Assembly: GCF_927904885.1 (NCBI RefSeq)
Contig: NZ_CAKMNW010000056.1
Coordinates: 1 to 64,000 of the forward strand
Length of the DNA: 64,000 nt
DNA from: Candidatus Nitrotoga sp. M5
GTDB taxonomy: Bacteria; Pseudomonadota; Gammaproteobacteria; Burkholderiales; Gallionellaceae
Direction: 5' to 3'
Numbering within the stretch: the stretch's first letter is position 1; every line of letters begins with the position of its first letter. The position numbers and the translations under genes were made by a program. The notes beneath the pieces are model-generated. The model made no database searches and was not told where the DNA came from. It was given only the letters and a program-made list of their open reading frames with translations. Of this stretch, positions 27,964 to 37,605 are shown in pieces.

Positions 27964-29438
27964 CTCGGTACCACATTCGAACTAAGCAATGCCAGCAACT
28001 GGTCTGTCTCAAGGTGCTGCTCTACCGCATCCGCCAATCGGTCGATAGCAGCCTCGCGAAGCGCGTGATAATCAAGTGCTTGCGCATTGCGCAGTCCGGC
28101 CCAACTGAGCAAGCCAGTGTTCGCAGTTGGTGATTCGAACAGGCCATGTAGATAGGTGCCAAGAATCTGGCCGTCTGCACTCATGGCGCCGTCGGGTCCG
28201 TGGCCGAGGGACAACGCCGGACGGGCCAATGCGGCACCGGTGGTTATGCCGGCGTGAATCTCGTAGCCATGTACCGGCGCACCGTCCAGCATCAGTGTGC
28301 CTTCTACGTTGCGCAGTTGTTTCGTCGATTGCAGTGTCGTTTCCATATCGAGCAATCCCAGGCCGCTGGCACTGCCCGGCTCTCCTTCGAGGCCGTCATG
28401 GTCGTGTATCGCCGTGCCTAGCATTTGAAAACCGCCGCAAATGCCGATGAGTTTTCCGCCGTAGCGCAGATGCTGTTGAATCGCTGCTTCCCAGCCTTGA
28501 GCGCGCAACCAGGCGAGATCGGCGCGTACACTCTTCGAGCCGGGCAGAATGATCAGATCGGCGCGAGGAATGGCCTCGTCAGGGCCGACAAATCGCTGAT
28601 CGACTTGTGGATGCAAGCGCAACGGATCGAAATCAGTGTGATTGCTGATGCGCGGTAGTGCGGGGACGATGATGCGAAGTCGTCCTGCATCCTCTCGAGA
28701 TTCGGTTTGCTGGTTATGCGGCAGTGCATCCTCCGCTTCCAGGTGCAAGCCATGTAAATAGGGCAGCACGCCGAGCACCGGTTTCCCGGTATATTCCTCC
28801 AGCCAGTCGATACCCGGTTGCAATAGCGCCAGATCTCCCCGAAAACGGTTGATTACGAAGCCTTTGACCCGAGCCCGTTCGCTTTCGCTCAACAGTGCAA
28901 GCGTGCCGACGAGGTGTGCGAATACGCCACCACGGTCGATGTCGGCGATCAGGATCACCGGGCAGTCCACGGCTTCAGCGAAACCCATATTGGCAATATC
29001 GTTGTGCCGCAGATTGATCTCTGCGGGCGAGCCGGCACCTTCAACGATGATGGCATCATATTGGGCAGCGAGGCGTTGGTACGATTCGATTACAGCCGCG
29101 CGGGCGATACGCTTGTAGTCGTGATAATCACATGCGTTCATGCTACCAACTGCGTGGCCGTGAATAATCACCTGCGCGCCGATATCGGAATTGGGTTTGA
29201 GCAATACCGGGTTCATGTCGGTGTGCGGTGCTAGGCCACAGGCAAGTGCCTGTACCGCCTGGGCGCGGCCGATCTCGCCGCCGTCAACCGTGACCGCGCT
29301 GTTTAGCGCCATATTCTGCGGTTTGAAAGGTGCGACGCGGATACCTTGCCGCGATAGCCAGCGACACAGCGCCGTTACCAGCACGCTCTTGCCAGCATCC
29401 GAGGTCGTGCCTTGAATCATCAACGTGGGAGCAATCAT
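27960..29438 (-). CDS. cobQ: Cobyric acid synthase
   Basis: ATP- and glutamine-dependent amidase that amidates the b, d, e and g carboxylates of adenosylcobyrinic acid a,c-diamide. 492 residues: the N-terminal dethiobiotin-synthetase-like domain with [30 protein letters not shown] and [14 protein letters not shown]. The glutaminase domain has the nucleophile Cys in [11 protein letters not shown] (near 334) and a His in [10 protein letters not shown] (near 395). Four-base overlaps link it to cobD and cobU. Also called cbiP. Its presence means the operon can start from cobyrinic acid, not only from cobinamide. Confidence 0.95.
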   Translation of the reverse strand: MIAPTLMIQGTTSDAGKSVLVTALCRWLSRQGIRVAPFKPQNMALNSAVTVDGGEIGRAQAVQALACGLAPHTDMNPVLLKPNSDIGAQVIIHGHAVGSMNACDYHDYKRIARAAVIESYQRLAAQYDAIIVEGAGSPAEINLRHNDIANMGFAEAVDCPVILIADIDRGGVFAHLVGTLALLSESERARVKGFVINRFRGDLALLQPGIDWLEEYTGKPVLGVLPYLHGLHLEAEDALPHNQQTESREDAGRLRIIVPALPRISNHTDFDPLRLHPQVDQRFVGPDEAIPRADLIILPGSKSVRADLAWLRAQGWEAAIQQHLRYGGKLIGICGGFQMLGTAIHDHDGLEGEPGSASGLGLLDMETTLQSTKQLRNVEGTLMLDGAPVHGYEIHAGITTGAALARPALSLGHGPDGAMSADGQILGTYLHGLFESPTANTGLLSWAGLRNAQALDYHALREAAIDRLADAVEQHLETDQLLALLSSNVVPR

Positions 29439-30442
29439 GCGTTGGCACCTGAGAAATTTGTAGTATCGATACCATCCAGCACTGCCGCCAGCCGCCGCCA
29501 GTCCTTTTTGTTGCCAGGCAGACCAAAGCGCAGACTGGGTGGATTGGTGAACAGGCGCGTCAGGATGCCATGGCCCGCCAGCGCCTCATGCAGTTGTTCT
29601 GCCTGATGGGTTCGTATCCATTGGAACAGGGCACTACCGCCTGTGGGTGAGAGGCCGTGCCGCATGAGCAGCGTATGCAGGCATGCACTGTCATGGGCAA
29701 GACGTTGCCGTGCACCATTCTGCCAGGCACGGTCTTTGAGTGCGGCAGTGGCCACCCAGCGCGCGGGGGTGTTGACAGTCCATGGACCGAGCAAGTTATT
29801 GAGTCGCGCTAGCAATCCAGGTTGCGCGCATACAAAACCCACTCGTGCACCAGCCAGACCAAAGAATTTACCCAGCGAGCGCAATATAATCAATCCGGGG
29901 CGGGAGCTGTTGCAGCAAAGGCTGTGTTCAGGCGTGACGTCCATGAATGCTTCATCCACCACCAGCCAGCCGTCACGGGCAGCGAGCTGCATTTGCCAAT
30001 CGAGTAATTGTTCCACTTTGAAGCTTGCACCAGTAGGGTTGTTAGGATGAATGAGCACCAGCACGTCTGATTGTGGCACAGCTTCATTCAGCTGTTCTCT
30101 GGTGACGGCCATGACGGTATGCCCCGCGCGCCGCCAGGCCGCGGAATGTTCGGCATAGGCAGGATATAAGACGCTTACACGGCTGGGCGAACGCAGTTGC
30201 GGCAGGGCCTGGATTGCTGCCTGTGAGCCAGCCACTGGCAGCAAATGTTCGGCGCTGTAATATTCGCGCGCGGCCTGCTCGAGCCCGTCATTCTCTTCGG
30301 GCAACCTCGACCAGGCTGAAGCCGGTAAGAGGGGAGTTGGCCAGCCCTCAGGATTGATGCCGGTGGAGAGATCAAGCCAGTCGGCCAGCGGTATGTCATA
30401 ACGCGTTGCCGCCTCGCGCAATCGGCCGCCGTGCTCAAGCAT
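29435..30442 (-). CDS. cobD: Threonine-phosphate decarboxylase
   Basis: PLP enzyme making (R)-1-aminopropan-2-ol phosphate, the linker of the nucleotide loop. From ATG 30442 it has 335 residues: the N-terminal [27 protein letters not shown] near 80, [10 protein letters not shown] near 135, DEAFMD, and the cofactor Lys in [17 protein letters not shown] (near 208). An ATG at 30493 would add 17 residues inside cbiB and looks unnatural; the chosen start overlaps the cbiB stop by 8 bases. The threonine kinase (PduX-like) that would supply its substrate is not recognised in this window. Confidence 0.9.
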   Translation of the reverse strand: MLEHGGRLREAATRYDIPLADWLDLSTGINPEGWPTPLLPASAWSRLPEENDGLEQAAREYYSAEHLLPVAGSQAAIQALPQLRSPSRVSVLYPAYAEHSAAWRRAGHTVMAVTREQLNEAVPQSDVLVLIHPNNPTGASFKVEQLLDWQMQLAARDGWLVVDEAFMDVTPEHSLCCNSSRPGLIILRSLGKFFGLAGARVGFVCAQPGLLARLNNLLGPWTVNTPARWVATAALKDRAWQNGARQRLAHDSACLHTLLMRHGLSPTGGSALFQWIRTHQAEQLHEALAGHGILTRLFTNPPSLRFGLPGNKKDWRRLAAVLDGIDTTNFSGANA

Positions 30443-31352
30443 GGGCGAGTATTCCAGCGACGACAAGCACGCCAAGCCACAGCCAAACGCCATGTCTCAC
30501 CAGTCTGAGCGCACGCTCGATGTCAGCAAAGCCCGGGGCTTTGCCCATACCAAGAATGGGCCGCTGATGCCACTCGCCCAGATAGCGGGCCGGCCCACCA
30601 ATGATGATGTCCAGTGCTCCTGCACCGGCTGCCATCACTGGCCCGGCGTTGGGGCTGTCCCAGGCTGGTGCTTGCTCTCGCCAGCAAGTCAGGGCCTGTC
30701 GAGTTTTTCCAAGGGCGGCATAGGTTAATGCCGTGAGTCGCGCCGGGATGAAGTTGAGCATATCGTCGAAGCGCGCGGCGGCCCAGCCAAAACTCAGATA
30801 ACGATCATTGCGATAGCCCCACATCGCGTCAAGGGTATTGGCCAGCCGGTAGAGTACTGCCCCGGCACCGCCAGCGATGACAAACCAGAACAACGCGCCG
30901 AACACGCCGTCATTGCCGTTCTCCAACACCGATTCGGTAGTCGCGCCACTGATGTCTAGCGCCGCCGAGTCGCGGCTGACCATGCGCCCGACCAGGCGGC
31001 GCGCTTCATCGTCATCGTTATTCAGTAACGCTGCCGCGACAGGCCGGGCATGGTCATGCAAGCTTTTGTGGCCGATGGCGACATAGAGCATGAGTAAATT
31101 GAAAATCATACCGACATAGGGGAGCGCGGTGAGTGCAGCGGCGGCTGCCGTGAAGGGCAGGAGTAACAACAGTAACGCCAATGTCCCACGCATGCGGCGA
31201 GCTTGCGATGTTACCGTGGAGCCACCATAAAGCTTTTGTTCGGTATAGTCGACCAGGCGGCCAAAGCCGACCAGAGGATGCCGTCGGCGTGGTTCACCCA
31301 AGAGCCAGTCCAGCAGTACGGCGGCCAGTGTCAACAGCGCAGTGGTCATCAT
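30435..31352 (-). CDS. cbiB: Adenosylcobinamide-phosphate synthase
   Basis: Membrane protein attaching the aminopropanol linker to cobyric acid. The 305 residues have four to five hydrophobic segments and the family stretches [19 protein letters not shown] (near 13), [13 protein letters not shown] (near 120), [21 protein letters not shown], and [20 protein letters not shown] (near 172). It overlaps the BtuF-like gene by 4 bases and cobD by 8. Called cobD in Pseudomonas naming; the name cbiB is used here to avoid confusion with the decarboxylase next to it. Confidence 0.94.
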   Translation of the reverse strand: MMTTALLTLAAVLLDWLLGEPRRRHPLVGFGRLVDYTEQKLYGGSTVTSQARRMRGTLALLLLLLPFTAAAAALTALPYVGMIFNLLMLYVAIGHKSLHDHARPVAAALLNNDDDEARRLVGRMVSRDSAALDISGATTESVLENGNDGVFGALFWFVIAGGAGAVLYRLANTLDAMWGYRNDRYLSFGWAAARFDDMLNFIPARLTALTYAALGKTRQALTCWREQAPAWDSPNAGPVMAAGAGALDIIIGGPARYLGEWHQRPILGMGKAPGFADIERALRLVRHGVWLWLGVLVVAGILAHA

Positions 31353-32158
31353 TGGCTCTCCGCCCAGCGCTGTACGATGGCGTGCAACTGTCGTACGCCG
31401 TCGGTCAGTGCAGTAGGCCCCGGTTGAAGGATATCGCAGGACTTGATTTCATGGAGGTAGCCGTTGTGCACCGCCGGGATCGTGCCCCAGCCCGAACGCT
31501 CACACACCTGTTGGGTATCGAAGCGTTTGCCACACCAGGAGCCTATGATGATATCCGGTGCACGGCGGATGACTTCCTCCGGATCGGTAATAATGCGCCC
31601 TTTAGCCGCAGGGGATGCAGCGAGTTCCGCAAAGCAGTTCTCACCACCTGCAATATGAATGAGCTCCGATACCCAGCGAATGCCCGAAATGAGTGGTTCG
31701 TCCCACTCCTCGAAATAGATACGCGGTCGGCGTGACAATGCCGTCGTACTGCGCTCGATATCAGCGAGCCCCTCGCGCAGCTCGGCAATCAAACGTTGCG
31801 TTTTTTCCGTGGCGCAGACCATCGAACCGAGCAAGGAAATCATATCGAGGATGCCGGCTACCGACCGTTGATTGAACACGTGTACCGCAATGCCGGCACG
31901 GATCAGTTGCGCCGCAATGTCCGCTTGCATATCGGAGAATCCCAATACCAGGTCCGGATTCAGCGCAAGAATTTTGTCGATTTTGGCGCTGGTAAAGGCA
32001 GATACTTTTGGTTTCTCCTTACGCGCCTGGGGCGGGCGTACTGTGAAGCCGGAAATGCCCACGATGCGATCCTGCTCGCCGAGCAAGTACAGCGTTACGG
32101 TGGTTTCCTCGGTGAGGCAGACGATACGCTGCGGGCCCTGAGAAGTAATCGAGTTCAT
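31349..32158 (-). CDS. BtuF-like cobalamin-binding protein lacking a signal peptide
   Basis: About 269 residues of the periplasmic-binding fold used for B12 and Fe-siderophores. [20 protein letters not shown] comes at the N-terminus, then [20 protein letters not shown] near 77, and the C-terminal lobe with [16 protein letters not shown] and [19 protein letters not shown]. The start is fixed by a 4-base overlap with bluB, and there is no signal sequence, so a cytoplasmic location is expected. No btuC or btuD is in the operon. It may bind or carry corrinoid inside the cell, or be exported by a non-Sec route. The role is inferred from fold and context. Confidence 0.75.
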   Translation of the reverse strand: MNSITSQGPQRIVCLTEETTVTLYLLGEQDRIVGISGFTVRPPQARKEKPKVSAFTSAKIDKILALNPDLVLGFSDMQADIAAQLIRAGIAVHVFNQRSVAGILDMISLLGSMVCATEKTQRLIAELREGLADIERSTTALSRRPRIYFEEWDEPLISGIRWVSELIHIAGGENCFAELAASPAAKGRIITDPEEVIRRAPDIIIGSWCGKRFDTQQVCERSGWGTIPAVHNGYLHEIKSCDILQPGPTALTDGVRQLHAIVQRWAESQ

Positions 32159-32808
32159 TGCGGCGCCTCGGTGTTGTCCCAGGCGTTATGGAATACCAGC
32201 TCCTTTAATTGTCGGCCCCGGGTCCAACCCTCCAGCTCTAACATCGGCGCGGGATAGAATGCTTCTACATGACCAAGACAGAGAACGGCCACCGGTTTGG
32301 CGCCTGTGGGTATCTGAAGTAGCTCCGCGAGCGCGACTGGATCGAACATTGAAACCCAGCCCATGCCGAGTCCTTCGGAGCGGGCTGCCAGCCACAGGTT
32401 CTGAATGGAGCAGGCCACCGAGGCAAGGTCCATCTCCGGCAGCGTGCGTCGACCGAAAATATGTTGTTCTCGTCTGTCCATAAGCGTAGCGACGAGCAGT
32501 TCACCACAATCGAGGATGCCCTCGACTTTGAGGCTCAGGAATTCATCCTGACGTTCACCCAGGATTTCGGCAGTCGCTGCCCGTTCCTTATCGACCAGAG
32601 CGTGAATCATGCGGCGTAATGATGTGTCAGTAATGCGCACAAATCGCCACGGCTGCATCAACCCCACGCTCGGTGCGAGGTGCGCTGCCTCGAGCAGGCG
32701 CGCAAGTACCACCGGATCTACGGGATCGGGCAGGAAATGACGCATGTCTCGCCGTTCGCGCATCACGCGATACACTGCGGCGATTTCCTGCTCAGTAAAT
32801 CGGTTCAT
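32155..32808 (-). CDS. bluB: 5,6-dimethylbenzimidazole synthase
   Basis: Flavin-destroying nitroreductase-fold enzyme that converts reduced FMN and O2 to DMB, the lower ligand of B12. From ATG 32808 it is 217 residues: RRDMRHFLPDPVDPVVLARL near 18, APSVGLMQPWRFVRI near 43, the lid and FMN-contact RRTLPEMDLASVACSIQN, and GLGMGWVSMFDP near 155. The start overlaps cobB by 4 bases, matching the rest of the operon; an upstream ATG at 32856 lies inside cobB. BluB needs oxygen, so DMB synthesis here is aerobic or microaerobic. Confidence 0.93.
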   Translation of the reverse strand: MNRFTEQEIAAVYRVMRERRDMRHFLPDPVDPVVLARLLEAAHLAPSVGLMQPWRFVRITDTSLRRMIHALVDKERAATAEILGERQDEFLSLKVEGILDCGELLVATLMDRREQHIFGRRTLPEMDLASVACSIQNLWLAARSEGLGMGWVSMFDPVALAELLQIPTGAKPVAVLCLGHVEAFYPAPMLELEGWTRGRQLKELVFHNAWDNTEAPQ

Positions 32809-34094
32809 GGTAGAAATAATCTTGCGGCCGCTGCAGGGTTGGAAGGGAAGTACCAATGCATGTAGGAAGCAGTCAGCCGTCCTTGTTGGTATACCGGCTC
32901 ACCCGTTCCGAGGTGTCTGGCGGATACGGAGTTTGTGGATGGCGTTGGGCCATCGGTTACGCGTGAATGATGGAAGGTGTGGCCTCTGAGTTCACCTTCC
33001 TGCAGTGGCGCGTGATGCATGCCCAGATTAGCCAAGCGCGTTTGCATAACGCCCTTGCCGGGAAGCAGTCCTGCCATGAATGCGCATCGGCCTTCGGTAT
33101 CCGTCAGCGACTCAAGCAGATACAACATGCCGCCGCATTCAGCTACGATGGGGTGACCTGTGGAATGATGGGTACGGATAGCCTCTTTCATTTTTTCGTT
33201 GGAGGCGAGCTGGTCCAAGTGTAATTCTGGATAGCCCCCCGGCAGATAGAGCGCATCAGCGGGCGGCAAGGCTTCGTCATTGAGCGGCGAGAAGAACGTG
33301 AGCTTAGCGCCGAGCGCCTGCAACAATTCGATGTTAGCGCGATACAAAAAAGCAAACGCCACATCTTGCGCTACAGCGATGCGCACACCATCCAACAGAG
33401 CTGCGACCGGGGAATGTGCCGATGCAGTGAACGTCACTGGCGTTGGTAAGGTCTTGCTTACGCCATTGAGTGCGGCGGCAGTGTGCTCGATACGTGCGTC
33501 CAGATCGCCAACCTCCGCGGCCTGCACCAATCCAAGGTGACGTTCTGGAAGGGTGATATCCGCATCCCGTTTCAGCCAGCCTAGCGTGACCAGCCCCGGC
33601 GGCAGGCTCTCGGCAAGCATTTCATAATGACGCTCCCCTGCGACACGGTTGGCAAACACCCCAGCGAAGGGCATATCCGCGCGATAGGTTGCCAGGCCGT
33701 GGGCTAAGGCGCCAAAGGTCTGGGCCATAGCGCTGCCGTCGATCACCGCAAGTATCGGAATACCAAACCGCGTAGCAAGGTCCGCACTGGATGGATTACC
33801 ATCAAATAGCCCCATCACGCCTTCGATAAGGATCAGATCGGCGTCGCTTGCTGCTTCATAGAGCAGTTGTCGGCAGTGCTCTTCGCCGCCCATCCACAGG
33901 TCGAGTTGATAGACCGGGTTGCCGGAAGCTTTTTCCAGGATCATCGGGTCAAGAAAGTCCGGCCCGGTCTTGAAAACGCGTACCTTGCGTCCTAGGTTGC
34001 GATGGTGGCGCGCCAGCGCGGCGGTGACCGTGGTTTTGCCCTGGCCGGAAGCGGGCGCGGCGACAAACAACGCGGAACAGCTTTGTTCCGTCAC
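32805..34094 (-). CDS. cobB: Cobyrinate a,c-diamide synthase
   Basis: ATP-dependent glutamine amidotransferase that amidates the a and c side chains of (hydrogeno)cobyrinic acid. 429 residues: P-loop LFVAAPASGQGKTTVTAALA, FKTGPDFLDPMI near 42, IEGVMGLFDG near 90, a glutaminase domain with the Cys in IVAECGGMLYLLE (near 325), and a terminal Trp/Tyr stretch. Overlaps cobO and bluB by 4 bases each. Also called cbiA. This is the earliest-acting ring-modification enzyme in the operon. No ring-forming cobalamin gene is seen in the window. Confidence 0.94.
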   Translation of the reverse strand: MTEQSCSALFVAAPASGQGKTTVTAALARHHRNLGRKVRVFKTGPDFLDPMILEKASGNPVYQLDLWMGGEEHCRQLLYEAASDADLILIEGVMGLFDGNPSSADLATRFGIPILAVIDGSAMAQTFGALAHGLATYRADMPFAGVFANRVAGERHYEMLAESLPPGLVTLGWLKRDADITLPERHLGLVQAAEVGDLDARIEHTAAALNGVSKTLPTPVTFTASAHSPVAALLDGVRIAVAQDVAFAFLYRANIELLQALGAKLTFFSPLNDEALPPADALYLPGGYPELHLDQLASNEKMKEAIRTHHSTGHPIVAECGGMLYLLESLTDTEGRCAFMAGLLPGKGVMQTRLANLGMHHAPLQEGELRGHTFHHSRVTDGPTPSTNSVSARHLGTGEPVYQQGRLTASYMHWYFPSNPAAAARLFLP

Positions 34095-34708
34095 AGATCC
34101 ACTCCTTTCTGTGCCCGCACACCGGCGCGATATGCGTGCTTGGTATCGCGCAGTTCAGTTACCGTATCAGCTGCCTCGATGAGCGGTTCAGGCGCAGCGC
34201 GGCCGGTGATTACTACATGTTGCATGGGTGGACGATTCGCCAGATCGTCCAGCACGGTTCTGATCTCCAGCCATCCATACTTGAGCGGATAGGTGAGTTC
34301 ATCGAGTACCACCAGGCCCAGAGTCGGGTCGCACAGCATCTCCCGTGCAACGGCCCAGCCGCGTTGGGCGGTCTCGGTATCGCGTGCGAGGTTTTGCGTC
34401 TCCCAAGTGAATCCTTCGCCAAGAACGTGCCAGGTCACGCCCGGTTGCTGGCGAAAAAATTCTTCTTCACCTGTATCGGAACGGCCCTTGATGAATTGCG
34501 CTACGCCGACCTGCATGCCGTGCCCCAGGGCACGCGCTACCATGCCAAAGGAGGAGCTGGATTTGCCCTTTCCATTGCCGGTGAGTACCAGCAACAAGCC
34601 CTGGTCTCGATCGGCGCGATCTATGCTAGCGTCGATCACCGCCTTCTTGCGTTGCATGCGGTCCCGATGGCGCTCTTCCTTATTGTCTGTGCTTATTGTC
34701 ATTGTCAT
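34091..34708 (-). CDS. cobO: Cob(I)yrinic acid a,c-diamide adenosyltransferase
   Basis: Adds the 5'-deoxyadenosyl upper ligand from ATP to the reduced corrinoid. 205 residues, with the CobA/CobO-type P-loop VLTGNGKGKSSSSFGMVARA near 41, GVAQFIKGRSDTGEE near 68, and Walker-B-like GLVVLDELTYPLKYGW near 138. The N-terminal helix is basic and rich in Arg and Lys. Overlaps btuM and cobB by 4 bases each. Also called btuR in E. coli. It could work on both de novo and salvaged corrinoids. Confidence 0.95.
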   Translation of the reverse strand: MTMTISTDNKEERHRDRMQRKKAVIDASIDRADRDQGLLLVLTGNGKGKSSSSFGMVARALGHGMQVGVAQFIKGRSDTGEEEFFRQQPGVTWHVLGEGFTWETQNLARDTETAQRGWAVAREMLCDPTLGLVVLDELTYPLKYGWLEIRTVLDDLANRPPMQHVVITGRAAPEPLIEAADTVTELRDTKHAYRAGVRAQKGVDL

Positions 34709-35289
34709 TCTCCCGTGGTTACGTTGCGGTTTCGGGTCGAACTGCTAGCAAGGCTGAACAGTAGGTGAATCAGAGCGGCACAGCTGACGTAGAACACCAA
34801 AGGTTGAAAGTGGAGTGGGAAGAACTTTACCAGTCGGGCGCCAAACTCGATGAAGGTCGGATCAGTGAAGCGACCCGAGAAAAAATAGAATCCGCCACTG
34901 GAAAATAGCTTGCACACCACACCACCCGCCAGCATGGCAATACTCAGCGGTAGCAGCGTGCGCCATTCAAAGCAATACTGTCCGGCATACCAGCGACCAG
35001 CGAACCACAGAGCACTGTAGGCCGGCAACAGGAATACATACGCGGGCGTGATGCAGAAACCGCTGGCACCGCCCCAGGTGTACGCGGCGAAATCCAGTAT
35101 CCAGGTCAGGGCGAGCAATCCTGGCAAGACCCAGCGTGGGCGCAGATACACCCCAGCGAGAAAGAACATCGCCCAGGAAGCTCCGGGCAGGCTTTGCAGG
35201 GTGGCAATATGCTGGCCGCGGGTGGCGACGACTAGCATCACCAAAATGGTGCCGATGATAAATTGGTTGCGATTTGAAAGTGTCAACAT
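34705..35289 (-). CDS. btuM: Solitary ECF-type vitamin B12 transporter BtuM
   Basis: Small inner-membrane protein, 194 residues with about six hydrophobic segments. The conserved region TWGGASGFCITPAYVFLLPA puts a single Cys at residue 79. In the characterised Thiobacillus denitrificans BtuM, as I recall, a Cys at the equivalent place (Cys80) ligates cobalt and removes cyanide from cyanocobalamin. An AAGGAG site 6 bases before the ATG supports the start. It lies between btuB and cobO, overlapping cobO by 4 bases; no ECF ATPase or T-component is present in the operon, as expected for a solitary transporter. The name rests on recognised similarity and context. Confidence 0.8.
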   Translation of the reverse strand: MLTLSNRNQFIIGTILVMLVVATRGQHIATLQSLPGASWAMFFLAGVYLRPRWVLPGLLALTWILDFAAYTWGGASGFCITPAYVFLLPAYSALWFAGRWYAGQYCFEWRTLLPLSIAMLAGGVVCKLFSSGGFYFFSGRFTDPTFIEFGARLVKFFPLHFQPLVFYVSCAALIHLLFSLASSSTRNRNVTTGE

Positions 35290-35320
35290 GATGAGCTCCT
35301 TAGGGTTGTGTCATTTGTAA

Positions 35321-37153
35321 TCAGGGTTGATAGCGCAGGGTCAAGTACAGATTGCGACCCGGCTGGTTGAAGAAAGCGGCTGTCTCGTAGTCCTTGTCAA
35401 ACAGGTTCTCGATACGTGCCTGCACACGCCAATCCTTGGCCAAGGCATATTCACCTCTCAAACCGAGCGTGGCATAGCTGCCCAGTTCGCGTGTGTTGGA
35501 AAGATTGTCATAACGTTTGCCCACTGCCAGCAGCGTGGTGCCGAACTTATATTTGCCAAACGTACGATCAGCATCGAACCGCAATGATTGTCTGGCCCGC
35601 CGTGGCAGCGCGTTGCCGTCGTTGGCGTCCGGTGTGCCCGCGGCGCGGTTCTCAGGATCGAGCAGAGTGAGGTTAGTGTTCAAATCCCAGCCACCGAGCT
35701 GTGTGTTGAGCACAGCTTCAAGGCCGCGAATGCGTGCCTGGTCGATGTTGGTGGGTGCAAAGATGCTGGCATCGAATGCGATCAGATTATCGATCCGTGT
35801 CTCATAGGTGTTGAGCGACCAGTTCCCCCACATGGTTTTACCGCTTAGACCAAACTCAACGCTGCGTGACTCTTCAGGCCCAAGACTGGGGTTGCCGTAA
35901 CCTGGAAAATAAAGCTCGTTGAAGGTCGGTGCCTTGAATGCGGTGCCATAGGAGGCGGTGAATTTCAGGCCTTTGCTCAACGCGTAACCCCAAGCCGCCC
36001 CGCCGGTAGTACGCTTGCCGAATTGTTCGTTGTGGTCCCGGCGCAACGACAGTTTCAGGTCATGAGCAGCGAACTTGCCCAGATACTGGGTGAACAATCC
36101 CTTGTTGTTTCGAGAGGTGACCGCAAAGGTATTAGTGTTGTCAATACTGTCGTCCTGGTAGTCGATACCCAAGGTGAGCAGATGTTCGGGCGCGATGATG
36201 ATGTTGTTCTGGAAAGACAGGGTATCGCGCTCGGTATCGAAACGACTGTTGAAAACGCCAGTTTTAAAAGTGTCGTATTCGTCTCCGCTGCGGCCTGCGG
36301 CTAAGGTCATCTGCCATATGTCTACTGGTGAGAAACTGATTGTTCCGCCGAGAACACTTTGAACCGATTCGGACTCGTTGACTAAATTTCCGTCGAATTC
36401 GGTGTTGCCGGTGGTACGCAGCGCATGTGCGTCCATTTTTAATCCGTTCTCAAAACGGTAGCCAGCGCGCAGTGAGCCGGACAAGTTGCGGTAACCGTCC
36501 TTATCTGGCTCGGTGGTGAAGCAACCAGCGCCGCCCGGTGAGGGCTTGCCGTCGCAAGCATTAAAACCACTGGTATTGATACCACTTGCACTAAGACTGA
36601 ACCAACCGCGTTCACCGCCACCAGAAACCCCGGCCGAGGCGTTATAGGAGCGGTAACTGCCACCACCAACGCTGAAGAAGGTCTTCAGTGCGCCGCCGCC
36701 CTTGCGGGTGAAAATCTGGATGACACCACCGATGGCTTCGGACCCGTACAGGCTGGAGCGCGGCCCACGCACAATTTCGATTCGCTCGATCTGTTCGATG
36801 GGGATATTCTGGAAGGCCGTGGTACCCAGAGTCGCGGACCCGACTTTGACGCCATCGATCATGACCAGAACGTGGTCGGATTCGGTACCGCGCAGGAACA
36901 CTGAAGTGGCCTTGCCGGGTCCTCCGTTGTTGGTGATGCTGACGCCCGGCACACCACGCAGCAGATCCTGGACGGATTGCGCCTGCTGGCGTTCAATATC
37001 TTTTCGTGTGATGACAGTTACTGAGGCCAGCGTTTCGTCCGCTGTCTGGGCGGTGCGTGTCGCAGTGACTATGACAGGATTGAGTTCAACGGCAAAAGCA
37101 GAGTGGGAACCCAATAGCAGTAGTGCCGTCGCCGATAGGCAACGATTCTTCAT
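35321..37153 (-). CDS. btuB: TonB-dependent vitamin B12 outer-membrane receptor
   Basis: Outer-membrane beta-barrel importing corrinoids with energy from TonB. 610 residues: signal peptide (about 1-21, ending SAFA), a TonB-box-like NPVIVTATRTAQ, then the plug domain with VQDLLRGVPGVSITNNGGPG and VFLRGTESDHVLVMIDGVKV. IVRGPRSSLYGSEAIGGVI leads into the barrel, ending with the aromatic C-terminus LYLTLRYQP needed for BAM recognition. First gene of the operon; a cobalamin riboswitch precedes it, so expression should fall when B12 is plentiful. btuM follows after 31 bases. Confidence 0.94.
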   Translation of the reverse strand: MKNRCLSATALLLLGSHSAFAVELNPVIVTATRTAQTADETLASVTVITRKDIERQQAQSVQDLLRGVPGVSITNNGGPGKATSVFLRGTESDHVLVMIDGVKVGSATLGTTAFQNIPIEQIERIEIVRGPRSSLYGSEAIGGVIQIFTRKGGGALKTFFSVGGGSYRSYNASAGVSGGGERGWFSLSASGINTSGFNACDGKPSPGGAGCFTTEPDKDGYRNLSGSLRAGYRFENGLKMDAHALRTTGNTEFDGNLVNESESVQSVLGGTISFSPVDIWQMTLAAGRSGDEYDTFKTGVFNSRFDTERDTLSFQNNIIIAPEHLLTLGIDYQDDSIDNTNTFAVTSRNNKGLFTQYLGKFAAHDLKLSLRRDHNEQFGKRTTGGAAWGYALSKGLKFTASYGTAFKAPTFNELYFPGYGNPSLGPEESRSVEFGLSGKTMWGNWSLNTYETRIDNLIAFDASIFAPTNIDQARIRGLEAVLNTQLGGWDLNTNLTLLDPENRAAGTPDANDGNALPRRARQSLRFDADRTFGKYKFGTTLLAVGKRYDNLSNTRELGSYATLGLRGEYALAKDWRVQARIENLFDKDYETAAFFNQPGRNLYLTLRYQP

Positions 37154-37301
37154 TCTTATTTCCTTTCCTCAGGCGCACTCACCCGTGCGCCAATCGGTGA
37201 CACAAAGGCACCGCGGAGGAAAAGAATCAGACGGAAACAGGCAGGGAATACGAACGACCTGTCAGCCGCAGTATCGCCCTCCGCAATACCAACCAACGGC
37301 T

Positions 37302-37505
37302 TCAGGCCGGTCTCCGGGCTCGCGAGTGGTCTTGAAGACCTGACGGATCGCCTTCCCACGTCGAAACGCAGTGGCTGTGTGATCCGCGATAACTCGCTTA
37401 CCGTTGCGGGGGCAGCGCCGGAATTGTTCTTCGGCTGACTATGTCAAGAACGCACCGACTTCCCGTTTAATCCCTTGGGTGGAAACCCTTAGGACACCTG
37501 AAGCA
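37302..37505 (-). promoter_or_regulatory. Cobalamin riboswitch upstream of btuB
   Basis: Read on the minus strand, the segment shows the B12-box core GCTGCCCCCGCAACGGTAAG, followed by GCCACTG and GGGAAGGCGATC. Upstream are GGTGTCC…AAGGG and a GGGAAGTCGGTG helix, and the 3' end is CGCGAGCCCGGAGACCGGCC. This order matches the AdoCbl riboswitch consensus. It lies about 150 bases before the btuB start and would control all thirteen genes. Confidence 0.93.
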
Positions 37506-37515
37506 GAACGGTAAA

Positions 37516-37542
37516 TTTATAGCAATATAGATGACGAGTCAA
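37516..37542 (-). promoter_or_regulatory. Candidate promoter for the btuB operon
   Basis: On the minus strand TTGACT and TATAAA are separated by 15 bases, placing the transcription start within a few bases of the riboswitch 5' end. The spacing is slightly short of ideal, so the assignment is tentative. Confidence 0.4.
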
Positions 37543-37605
37543 ATTTTATAATATAAGTTATTGTATATATTATTAAAATATGGGCTTGTCGTCAGCTCGG
37601 CTATG

